This document shows positions 1 through 4,986 of a stretch of DNA of 6,031 bases, in pieces; within the stretch, counting starts at the first letter, position 1; each line of letters starts with the position of its first letter. Source of the stretch: Parachlamydiaceae bacterium. Lineage in GTDB: Bacteria > Chlamydiota > Chlamydiia > Chlamydiales > Parachlamydiaceae. The notes below the pieces were generated by a model. It was given only the letters and a program-made list of their open reading frames with translations, was not told the DNA's origin and searched no databases. The stretch is from contig JACDGH010000170.1 in NCBI GenBank assembly GCA_013815395.1, positions 1 through 6,031 on the forward strand. Direction: 5' to 3'. The translations under genes were made by a program, and so were the position numbers.

Positions 1-132
1 GCCCCAATTGGAATCGGAACATATCATTATTTAAATGATTACAGATGGCCTGCAGCTTTGAAATTTGCTTCTTCGTTGGCAAAAATTGAGAAAGTTATCT
101 ATCTTAAAAGAAATGAAATGGAAAGTTTTTAA
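1..132 (+). CDS. 3' end of an unidentified gene (partial)
   Basis: An open frame runs from the first base of the window to a TAA at 130-132, giving the last 43 residues of a protein (starting APIGIGTYHY, ending RNEMESF). The piece is rich in aromatic and lysine residues, with two Tyr/Trp clusters (TYHYLNDYRW) and a short amphipathic helix (AALKFASSLAKIEK). I do not recognise the family. It would be the only plus-strand gene in the window and ends facing the minus-strand gene at 286-672, with no clear terminator between them. With only 43 codons visible, a chance open frame cannot be excluded, but the amino-acid composition is protein-like. Confidence 0.5.
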   Translation, partial: APIGIGTYHYLNDYRWPAALKFASSLAKIEKVIYLKRNEMESF

Positions 133-188
133 TGTTTAAATTGCTGAAACCTGAAAGTGCTGAAATCATCTAATGGATAAATGAGTAT

Positions 189-204
189 ATATTACAAGTA
201 ATAT
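189..204. promoter_or_regulatory. 16-bp AT-rich palindrome (ATATTAC-AA-GTAATAT)
   Basis: Two 7-bp arms are exactly complementary around a 2-bp centre. It lies in the gap between the convergent genes ending at 132 and 286. The spacer is too short for an RNA hairpin, so a dimeric protein site is more likely than a terminator. In DNA this AT-rich it could also be chance; no gene starts beside it. Confidence 0.2.
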
Positions 205-285
205 GAAGCTCAAAATATTGATGATTGATGAATTTGGAGAGTGACTACATTGACCACCCCATCCCTTCATATAAACTAACTTATT

Positions 286-672
286 TTAAAAACAACCCAA
301 AATACACTTTTGAAAATAATTTCTCTTCAAACTGATTACACGTGACTTTTCTGCATCACTAAATCCTTTTCGAATACCAAATAGGAAAAAGGCGCTAGTA
401 ATAGAAACAGAAGCAAAAATAGAACCATCGATATTTTCTCGAACTTTAAATTTTTGAAATCCGATTGCGCCTGTGCATGTCGAAATTATTAAACATACTA
501 CTTGAAAGCAAATACTTATTTTTTGTAATAAGCGTATTTTTTCCAAACTCGCTTCAATACGTATTGGCGGCTGCGGTGAATCGGGAATATCCAAATGGAG
601 ATGTATCGGGTATTTTAAAAGGGGTGTACTTTCACTATATTGTCCGTGACATCTCATATACAATATTCTCAT
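286..672 (-). CDS. small putative two-helix membrane protein
   Basis: A 128-residue hypothetical protein. Residues 1-45 are polar and proline-rich (LDIPDSPQPP). Two hydrophobic stretches follow, at about 52-72 (ISICFQVVCLIISTCTGAIG) and about 82-100 (DGSIFASVSITSAFFLFGI), then a basic tail. This predicts a helical hairpin in the inner membrane with both ends on the same, probably cytoplasmic, side because the flanks are Lys/Arg-rich. I do not recognise the family and infer no function. The start is uncertain: neither ATG at 672 nor the in-frame ATG at 657 has a good Shine-Dalgarno sequence. A 70-codon ORF on the opposite strand overlaps the 5' half; I prefer this strand because it is longer, gives a coherent membrane topology and matches the strand of its neighbours. 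Confidence 0.45.
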   Translation of the reverse strand: MRILYMRCHGQYSESTPLLKYPIHLHLDIPDSPQPPIRIEASLEKIRLLQKISICFQVVCLIISTCTGAIGFQKFKVRENIDGSIFASVSITSAFFLFGIRKGFSDAEKSRVISLKRNYFQKCILGCF

Positions 673-1021
673 ATTAAATTGTAAAATATCAAGTTAACTC
701 TATACAGATATTTTTTAAAGCAATTATAGTTTTTCAAGTGATTATTTTTATTTCTTTAACTTATTATTAAGGCAAAAATTGACTTCAGATAAATAGAATG
801 GGACCCACCGCACTTTAATTACGCCATCTCACTCTAAGCTAAAAGCAGGTTGTAGCATATACCATAAGCTCGTTAAGAGCTACCTTGCAAGGCTCAGGGA
901 CTAATTTAGACACTTATTGTCTTGAGCTTGGAAGTGCAGCTCTAAACGAGCCCAGGCAAAGGACAGCTTTGGAACCCATGGTACTTGGATTTTTATTTCT
1001 ACTTTATTGCCCAAACTTTTA
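673..1021. other. intergenic stretch without a gene
   Basis: No frame longer than about 33 codons fits a protein here on either strand. Positions 673-780 are plain AT-rich DNA. From about 795 to 985 the composition becomes balanced and contains the nested hairpin at 868-951 plus scattered GGA triplets (803, 898, 930, 961, 971, 987). From 990 it returns to AT-rich DNA before the repeat at 1022. The composition change suggests the 795-985 block is a functional or inserted unit rather than background. Confidence 0.4.
868..951. ncRNA. candidate structured RNA: 84-nt nested hairpin
   Basis: An outer stem pairs 868-881 (GCTCGTTAAGAGCT) with 938-951 (AGCTCTAAACGAGC), 13 of 14 positions. An inner stem pairs 890-896 with 923-929, 7 pairs including one G-U if read on the plus strand. 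A terminal hairpin pairs 908-912 (AGACA) with 918-922 (TGTCT) around a 5-nt loop. An 11-nt bulge (897-907) and an internal loop of 8 nt on each side separate the stems. Long imperfect hairpins with internal loops occur in 6S-like and other small RNAs, but no family signature is visible and no convincing promoter could be fixed. The true transcript may be longer, and either strand is possible. It could instead be a DNA-level structure such as a remnant of a mobile-element end. Confidence 0.3.
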
Positions 1022-1083
1022 CAAGGGCGGCGGGGCGATATAATACTTTTGCGTCTTTAGCGGAAGGTAAGTATAGAAAATAG
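1022..1083. repeat. 62-bp GC-rich direct repeat, copy 1
   Basis: This segment, with a GC-rich core (GGGCGGCGGGGCGA), recurs at 2795-2856 in the same orientation with 60 of 62 bases identical (differences at 1049 and 1060). It starts about 20 bp beyond the hipA stop codon. It is more conserved between copies than the adjoining hipA coding sequence, which suggests either a separate dispersed repeat or recent gene conversion. Confidence 0.75.
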
Positions 1084-1102
1084 AATGTCAGAATTAACCC
1101 CT

Positions 1103-2332
1103 TCACATCTTCAATTGTTTGTAGATGAATTGAAGGGATTTAACAGAAACATTCGCTTCTTTGGCAAAGGCAGGCCAAAGCATTACTGCACTTTTAACTT
1201 CCTCAATAATTTGCTGGCTTATTTTTTCAGGAATGCCTATGGCTTTGGCAAGCTTTAATAGGTGAAATTCTGCGGGAGCTCGTCCTTCGCCCATCACTGA
1301 AGTGCAGTGTTCACCACCTGGTCCTGAGGAAAAAGTTAAATCATAGGCTGGAGATACCCGCCATGATCCATCTTCATCCATTAGAAAGGAGAAGTTTTTC
1401 GAGTGATCATCTCGATTGTGTGCAAAGACGTTGAAGGCGGCATTGCGATATTGGCGCTCAACTTCTAGCTGATTTTTGGTAAGTAACATGGTAACTTTCA
1501 TGATAGTAAAATAATCAAGCGCTGGGTAGCGGTGATCCGCATGTAGTAAACCGCAAACTGTATGCATATGTATGAATTTAGAACCTACTCGATCAAAGCG
1601 CTTAACTCCAAAATGGCCACTTCCGATTTTGGATTTGAACAGGTTGATTTCAGGGATATCGAGTCCTGCACTTTTTGCCATAAGGTTATACGCATACTCG
1701 ATAGACCCGCTATCTTTTGGATCGATTGAGGAGCGGAATTTCACAATCCAGTCGTTGTGTATTTCGTTCAAATTGTTGTTTGAAACAATTTGCTCTTTAG
1801 GCTGTATTGCAATCAAAATTTTTGGACGCGCCCCAGCAGAAGATCCGTTCATGATTAGTAGGTCGTCCAGGAAGTGATTATCATCGTACTCAATGACCTG
1901 CATGCACTCTTGAGCGATTTCATCTAAATCATTTACGAGTTTTAACTCTCGGGAATCATTGATTTCTGGTTCATATTGCAAGGCTCCCATTCCGCGCGAA
2001 CCCGTGTAGCTTAAACGGTCTAGAGGGGTTATTCCATCTGGATTTAAACCTATAGATCTCATTTTTCTGTCTAAAAGTAATCGGCCCCAGCCATCTGGTA
2101 GGCTGTCATTAAATAGGCCGAACAATCCATTGAACACATGATCTTCGCAGAGAATAACACCAGGTTTTAAGGGCAATTTAAATGGAGACAGATGCAGGCC
2201 AGATTCCAAAAAAAGGTTATTGTATTCGAAATATATGCGCTTATCTTTCCATAATAACTTTCCAAAAGGCACTAATTGTTGGCCACGGCAATAGTTCACA
2301 TGAATGGATTTAATATGTTCAGATGAGTTCAT
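1103..2332 (-). CDS. hipA: HipA-type serine/threonine kinase toxin
   Basis: A 409-residue type II toxin. HipA kinases in Escherichia coli phosphorylate glutamyl-tRNA synthetase, stopping translation and favouring persistence; the target here is inferred, not shown. Residues 1-120 form the N-terminal HipA subdomain (FGLFNDSLPDGWGRLLLDR, 71-89). The Gly-rich activation/P-loop is at 163-171 (GSSAGARPK), where Ser164 aligns with the autophosphorylated Ser150 of E. coli HipA. The nucleotide-binding Lys is probably Lys198 (WIVKF). The catalytic loop is NRDDHSKN (306-313) with Asp308 and Asn313, and the metal-binding Asp is Asp331 (AYDL). All key residues are present and the length is near the usual 410-440, so the kinase looks active. 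The ATG overlaps the hipB stop (ATGA) and has GAGG just upstream. The long N-terminal domain argues against the split HipBST type. Confidence 0.93.
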   Translation of the reverse strand: MNSSEHIKSIHVNYCRGQQLVPFGKLLWKDKRIYFEYNNLFLESGLHLSPFKLPLKPGVILCEDHVFNGLFGLFNDSLPDGWGRLLLDRKMRSIGLNPDGITPLDRLSYTGSRGMGALQYEPEINDSRELKLVNDLDEIAQECMQVIEYDDNHFLDDLLIMNGSSAGARPKILIAIQPKEQIVSNNNLNEIHNDWIVKFRSSIDPKDSGSIEYAYNLMAKSAGLDIPEINLFKSKIGSGHFGVKRFDRVGSKFIHMHTVCGLLHADHRYPALDYFTIMKVTMLLTKNQLEVERQYRNAAFNVFAHNRDDHSKNFSFLMDEDGSWRVSPAYDLTFSSGPGGEHCTSVMGEGRAPAEFHLLKLAKAIGIPEKISQQIIEEVKSAVMLWPAFAKEANVSVKSLQFIYKQLKM

Positions 2333-2634
2333 TTACGTCCTCGTTTGCGAGGAATTTGTTTTAAAATAGCGTCAAGTGAAGGAAGTGATTGTAAAGGAGC
2401 TTGCGCAAAAAGGGAATTAAAAGATTCTAGGCTTTCAAGCACCAAGGCTAATTTAAGAAGCGATTCCAGCGAAATTTTTCCTGTGCGCTCGAAGCGCTTA
2501 ACAGATCCTAAACTAACCCCAGAACGAATCGACAGATTTTGCTGACTAAGATTTAAAGAAAGTCTTTTTACTTTAGCATTTTGGGCAATTATAGCCCGAT
2601 ATTCTAAGGGTGTTAAAATGTTAAGAGACATCAT
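2329..2634 (-). CDS. hipB: HipB-type antitoxin, Xre-family DNA-binding repressor
   Basis: A protein of about 101 residues that should neutralise the HipA toxin encoded immediately downstream and repress the operon. An Xre/Cro-type helix-turn-helix covers roughly residues 21-66 (LSQQNLSIRSGVSLGSVKRF contains the two core helices), followed by a short linker and a very basic C-terminus ending KRGRK. The reading frame opens earlier with an ATG at 2661, but that codon lacks a Shine-Dalgarno sequence and lies very close to the promoter. The ATG at 2634 (or the next one at 2631) has AAGGA 5-8 nt upstream, so I place the start there. The stop codon overlaps the hipA start by 4 bp, indicating translational coupling. 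The symbol is by analogy of position and fold; sequence identity to E. coli HipB is not obvious. Confidence 0.85.
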   Translation of the reverse strand: MMSLNILTPLEYRAIIAQNAKVKRLSLNLSQQNLSIRSGVSLGSVKRFERTGKISLESLLKLALVLESLESFNSLFAQAPLQSLPSLDAILKQIPRKRGRK

Positions 2635-2667
2635 GTTAATCCTTAAATCAATAAAATCCATATATTA

Positions 2668-2699
2668 GTTCGTATATTATCTATTATATATAAAAGAAC
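2668..2699. promoter_or_regulatory. candidate HipB operator (imperfect inverted repeat)
   Basis: The ends GTTC (2668-2671) and GAAC (2696-2699) bound a 32-bp imperfect palindrome; 9 of 16 positions match between half-sites (pattern GTTCnTnTAT). It surrounds the -10 element of the hipBA promoter, the usual place for HipB-type autorepression. The inner part is simple AT-rich sequence, so only the outer GTTC/GAAC arms are strong evidence. Confidence 0.45.
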
Positions 2700-2711
2700 A
2701 TTTTTGGTAAA
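2683..2711 (-). promoter_or_regulatory. promoter of hipBA
   Basis: Read on the minus strand, TTTACC (2706-2711) and TATAAT (2683-2688) are separated by exactly 17 bp. This is a good sigma-70 type arrangement about 50 bp upstream of the Shine-Dalgarno-supported hipB start at 2634. The -10 element sits inside the candidate operator. Confidence 0.55.
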
Positions 2712-2725
2712 AGAATTAATGCAAC

Positions 2726-2746
2726 CAGGGCGAGAAAGACGCCCTG
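2726..2746. other. perfect 7-bp GC-rich hairpin upstream of hipBA
   Basis: CAGGGCG (2726-2732) and CGCCCTG (2740-2746) pair perfectly around a 7-nt loop. It lies just upstream of the hipBA promoter, between the hipA remnant and hipB. On the minus strand no U-run follows it; on the plus strand a T8 run comes only about 20 nt later (2768-2775). It is therefore not a textbook terminator, though it could insulate hipBA from read-through. Confidence 0.35.
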
Positions 2747-2794
2747 CCTAGCGTATTTGGGGCGATCTTTTTTTTACAAAAAATTTACGCAAAT

Positions 2795-2856
2795 CAAGGG
2801 CGGCGGGGCGATATAATACTTGTGCGTCTTTAACGGAAGGTAAGTATAGAAAATAG
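2795..2856. repeat. 62-bp GC-rich direct repeat, copy 2
   Basis: Same orientation and 60 of 62 bases identical to 1022-1083. It follows the 3' end of the hipA remnant just as copy 1 follows the intact hipA, so the two repeats and their attached hipA tails bracket the live hipBA operon. Confidence 0.75.
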
Positions 2857-3172
2857 ATTACCCACTTCACCTTTTTTAATAGTTTGTAGATATATTGAAA
2901 TGATTGGGTCGAGGCATTCGCTTCTTTAGCAAAGGCAGGCCAATGCATTACTACACTTTTAACTTCCTCAATAATCTTCTGGCGCTATTTTCGTCCATTA
3001 GAAAGGAGATTTTTTTTGCGTGATCATTTCGATTGTGGACAAAGATGTTGAAGGCGGCATTGCGATATTGGCTTTCAGCTTCAAGCTGTTTTTTGGTTAG
3101 TAACATAGTAACTTTCATGATTTTAAAAATAATCGAACGCTGGGTACCGATGATCGGCATGTAGTAAAACAC
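2857..3172 (-). pseudogene. remnant of a second hipA (C-terminal part, internally deleted)
   Basis: The minus strand encodes fragments that match the neighbouring HipA closely: IMKVTMLLTKKQLEAESQYR against hipA residues 277-296, then HNRNDHAKKISFLMDE against 305-320, and after a gap WPAFAKEANAS against 386-396. About 50 codons, including the metal-binding AYDL motif, are missing at a junction near 2990. The catalytic Asp of the NRDDH motif is Asn here, and Asn313 is Lys. An extra base near 3122-3128 shifts the frame after the LLHADHRYPA match, and the original stop is lost so the frame runs into the flank. Homology to the intact gene ends abruptly at about 3168-3172. This is a dead relic of a paralogous module or of a partial duplication; it cannot make an active kinase. 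Confidence 0.85.
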
Positions 3173-3206
3173 ACCAGGAGTCTCCGTTCTAATTTACGCA
3201 ACTAAA

Positions 3207-3228
3207 ATGATCAATTAGTCAAGATCAT
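3207..3228 (-). terminator. weak possible terminator of the decayed gene
   Basis: ATGATC (3207-3212) pairs with GATCAT (3223-3228), a 6-bp stem spanning the stop codon at 3215-3217 and followed on the minus strand by only four T residues. The stem is short and AT-rich, so this is a weak call. Confidence 0.2.
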
Positions 3229-3733
3229 TAACATCAATTTCCTGGGGGTCTTTCATCTGTGTTTGAGGAGCTCGATCATGCGTCGAATATATATCACCCA
3301 CATAACCTTTTTCATCTCGCTCCTTTTGAAGAGCTGCCAAGTAATACTTATAAGTATCATGTTTAAACATATCTATCAGTGCTGAAGCTGCTTGAAGAAC
3401 TTTCTGATCTGGGTTTGCGGTTTTGTCACCACTATTTTCAAGTAGATAATTGTGAATTTCTTTACGTAACCGTACTGGATTATCTCTATGTTGTTGTAAT
3501 CCTAATTGTGTAACAAGACCTGGCTTCTCGACAAATTGATTTGCCAGTCGTATCGCCTCTATTTTATGTGGATTACCTTTTTCAGTAGTTGGGGAAAGCT
3601 TTTCAAGATAGACAGCTAATGCTAATGTTAATCTACCGCTACCCTTAAAAATTTTCAAACAATTTTCATTATTAAAAACTTCACTTAATGAGCGCCCTTC
3701 TTTTCTAAACTCGGTTCGCATATGTTCAACCAA
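3215..3733 (-). CDS. C-terminal fragment of the decayed helical-repeat gene
   Basis: The longest uninterrupted piece: 172 residues from a TTG at 3733, or 168 from an ATG at 3721. The open frame actually extends upstream to 3916 without any ATG, and those extra codons continue the protein (KRALLSYAIVNKIDH, NTQELINGL). Neither start has a Shine-Dalgarno sequence, which supports a fragment rather than a gene of its own. It contains the last repeat unit (LVEHMRTEFRKEG onward, with VEKPGL) and an acidic end (DPQEIDVNDLD). It may be called as a stand-alone hypothetical protein by automatic annotation. Confidence 0.45.
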   Translation of the reverse strand: MVEHMRTEFRKEGRSLSEVFNNENCLKIFKGSGRLTLALAVYLEKLSPTTEKGNPHKIEAIRLANQFVEKPGLVTQLGLQQHRDNPVRLRKEIHNYLLENSGDKTANPDQKVLQAASALIDMFKHDTYKYYLAALQKERDEKGYVGDIYSTHDRAPQTQMKDPQEIDVNDLD

Positions 3734-3857
3734 GCCATTTATTAATTCTTGAGTGTTTGTGGAATTTGCAGCAATGTTGACTGTAGTAGTATCCCTATTC
3801 TCAAAAATATTCTGGGCTACAAATTCAAGATGGTAATTTAAAATATGATCAATTTTA

Positions 3858-4094
3858 TTAACAATTGCATAACTTAAAAGTGCTCTTTTTAATTGATCGT
3901 CTTGAAAAAAAACATTTTATTTTTTCTTTATTTAGAGATTGTAATGAAAATCCCTCATCTTTAAATTGTTTTCGAATAATTTCAATAAAATTAGGCATAC
4001 ACTTTTCATTATTAACCCTACCATATCCATCTTTAGCAGCATCTTCTGCTTTCTTCCAAAGATTTGCTTTATTTAAAATTATGTAATCTGCCAC
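3858..4094 (-). CDS. middle fragment of the decayed gene (frame-shifted piece)
   Basis: A 78-codon stretch from a GTG at 4094, open in this frame from about 4130. Its coding content (ADYIILNKANLWKKAEDAAK, FIEIIRKQFKDEG, SLNKEKIKCFF) is repeat-like up to the T8 run. The residues after it (SRRSIKKSTFKLCNC) are out-of-frame translation. No ribosome binding site precedes it, so independent expression is unlikely. Confidence 0.3.
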   Translation of the reverse strand: MADYIILNKANLWKKAEDAAKDGYGRVNNEKCMPNFIEIIRKQFKDEGFSLQSLNKEKIKCFFSRRSIKKSTFKLCNC

Positions 4095-4099
4095 ATCAT

Positions 4100-4408
4100 C
4101 TATGCTTGAAAAGCCTGGTTTTTCAGGGATTGTAGCTCTAGAAGTTGAGAGGCTATTGCGATTTTATTAAGTTGATCTAATATGTTCTTAGGAAGCTTAT
4201 TTTTAGCCGATTCAAAATTAATAAATTCTTCTAAAGAACATCGGTTTTTAGATAAGATGGTGATAATAGAACTACAAAGAGATTGAATACCAGATGGACT
4301 ATTACGTAAAACTTTAAATGTTTCTAGTAAATTTTTAATTTCAGTTAATATCAATTCAAGATTAAGATTTTTTTTTGCAATTGAATCGTCTATAGGATTT
4401 ATAACCAC
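4100..4408 (-). CDS. second fragment of the decayed gene, after the in-frame stop
   Basis: 102 codons from a GTG at 4408, in the same frame as the N-terminal piece and separated from it only by the TAA at 4439-4441 and ten sense codons. No Shine-Dalgarno sequence precedes the GTG. The protein is helical and leucine/isoleucine-rich, and CSLEEFIN resembles the SLSEVFNN of the last repeat unit. The last ten or so residues (SLKNQAFQA) are probably out of frame. Confidence 0.3.
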   Translation of the reverse strand: MVINPIDDSIAKKNLNLELILTEIKNLLETFKVLRNSPSGIQSLCSSIITILSKNRCSLEEFINFESAKNKLPKNILDQLNKIAIASQLLELQSLKNQAFQA

Positions 4409-4438
4409 TTCATTTTTTGAATTTTTTTTGAAAATATT

Positions 4439-4672
4439 TTAAAAAATTAGACTTAATTTCGCATGTGTTTCATTTTCCTCATTATCATATTTAGCTCTCC
4501 ATAATGCACTACCTACATGTACGAGCCCACCGGTAATTATCCCTAGACCAATTGTAGCAATCCATGCCGTTGCTGGAGAAGATCTATTTTTATTGCTGGG
4601 GTCCATAATAAAAGAAGTAAATGAATCAACTAAAGATTTTTCTCTAGTTGGGTTTGGAGGGTTGGGGGTCAT
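4439..4672 (-). CDS. N-terminal membrane-anchor fragment of the decayed gene
   Basis: 77 codons that should still be translated, because the promoter, the AGGAG ribosome binding site and the ATG are intact. The N-terminus is proline-rich (TPNPPNPTR), and a glycine-rich hydrophobic segment at about 36-58 (WIATIGLGIITGGLVHVGSA) predicts one membrane helix, followed by a charged stretch (YDNEENETH). It stops at TAA 4439-4441 in an A/T homopolymer region. Read alone, it would be a small single-pass membrane peptide of unknown function. Confidence 0.45.
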   Translation of the reverse strand: MTPNPPNPTREKSLVDSFTSFIMDPSNKNRSSPATAWIATIGLGIITGGLVHVGSALWRAKYDNEENETHAKLSLIF

Positions 4673-4716
4673 AAAAAACTCCTAGAATGTATCTTTGTTT
4701 AAACTTATATTACATA

Positions 4717-4735
4717 GATAATGATTATTATAATC
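4717..4735 (-). promoter_or_regulatory. candidate Fur box
   Basis: On the minus strand this 19-bp site is GATTATAATAATCATTATC, matching 17 of 19 positions of the classical Fur consensus GATAATGATAATCATTATC. It covers the -10 element of the promoter of the decayed gene, exactly where iron-loaded Fur would block RNA polymerase. The surrounding DNA is AT-rich, which raises the chance-match risk, but the agreement at the G/C positions and the placement are persuasive. Confidence 0.55.
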
Positions 4736-4756
4736 AAAATTATAATTATTTGTAAA
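4727..4756 (-). promoter_or_regulatory. promoter of the decayed helical-repeat gene
   Basis: Minus-strand TTTACA (4751-4756) and TATAAT (4727-4732) are separated by 18 bp, 5/6 and 6/6 matches to sigma-70 consensus. Transcription would start near 4720, giving a leader of about 48 nt before the ATG at 4672. The -10 is embedded in the candidate Fur box. Confidence 0.55.
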
Positions 4757-4986
4757 TATCCTCAAAAAAAATCTAAAAAAATGATATAGGTTCATCGTAA
4801 ATTGCAGGGCTTACTCGAGCGAAACGTTACTCAGTTTTCCAAAATATATAATTAGTTTTTTAGTAATATTTGAAATATATTAAGTATGCTTTATAAGACT
4901 AACCTCACCTGTCTGCTTCAATGTTCTAATATATAGCCTTAAGCATGTAGAGACTGACAGGAAATAGCAGAAAATAGATTTTATTC
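4757..4986. other. intergenic stretch, nothing clear
   Basis: AT-rich DNA between the promoter of the decayed gene and the stop of the acetyltransferase gene. A distant pair of CCTGTC (around 4908) and GACAGG (around 4956) could close a large loop, but no compact GC-rich hairpin with a T-run is visible. No credible ORF, RNA gene or repeat was found. Confidence 0.4.

Larger units (their letters stand above)
3215..4672 (-). pseudogene. decayed gene for a ~485-residue membrane-anchored helical-repeat protein
   Basis: Four consecutive minus-strand ORFs are pieces of one gene. An ATG at 4672 with AGGAG (4679-4683) 6 nt upstream opens a frame broken by TAA at 4439-4441. It continues in the same frame to 4100, needs one added base near 4126-4133 to enter the frame open to 3858, and needs one T removed from the T8 run (3905-3912) to enter the frame ending at 3215. 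The reconstruction has a membrane segment (about residues 36-58) and then a mainly alpha-helical region with related units: FIEIIRKQFKDEGFSLQSL resembles LVEHMRTEFRKEGRSLSEV, and two units share an EKPG turn. The first and last frames are the same, so the two indels compensate. No known family recognised. A surface or secreted role, for example as a translocated effector, is only a guess from the anchor, the repeats and the acidic C-terminus. Confidence 0.7.

Noticed and set aside
465..677. Plus-strand 70-codon ORF opposite the small membrane protein gene
   Set aside because: It overlaps the longer minus-strand ORF, its hydrophobic look mirrors that of the opposite strand, and no ribosome binding site supports it.
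868..951. Integron attC site
   Set aside because: The nested imperfect hairpin recalls attC, but the RYYYAAC and GTTRRRY core sites are not in the required order on either strand and no cassette or integrase is present.
868..951. Retron msr-msd RNA
   Set aside because: No reverse transcriptase gene lies next to it in the window and no retron-type branching G context could be identified.
1016..1044. Plus-strand promoter at the TATAAT inside the 62-bp repeat
   Set aside because: No acceptable -35 element is present at 16-18 bp in either copy, and there is no plus-strand gene downstream.
1110..1137. Hairpin CTTCAATT/AATTGAAG near the end of hipA as a terminator
   Set aside because: It lies inside the hipA coding sequence, is AT-rich with an 11-nt loop, and has no downstream T-run on the minus strand.
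1572..1877. Plus-strand 101-codon ORF inside hipA
   Set aside because: It is the antisense shadow of a clearly conserved HipA coding region, including the P-loop area.
2345..2545. Plus-strand 66-codon ORF opposite hipB
   Set aside because: Antisense shadow of the helix-turn-helix antitoxin gene.
2748..2948. Minus-strand 66-codon ORF as a gene of its own
   Set aside because: Its first part is the HipA C-terminus from the remnant and its second part is read-through into the repeat flank, so it is not an independent gene.
3865..4086. Plus-strand 73-codon ORF
   Set aside because: Antisense shadow of the middle fragment of the decayed gene, whose repeat-like protein lies on the minus strand.
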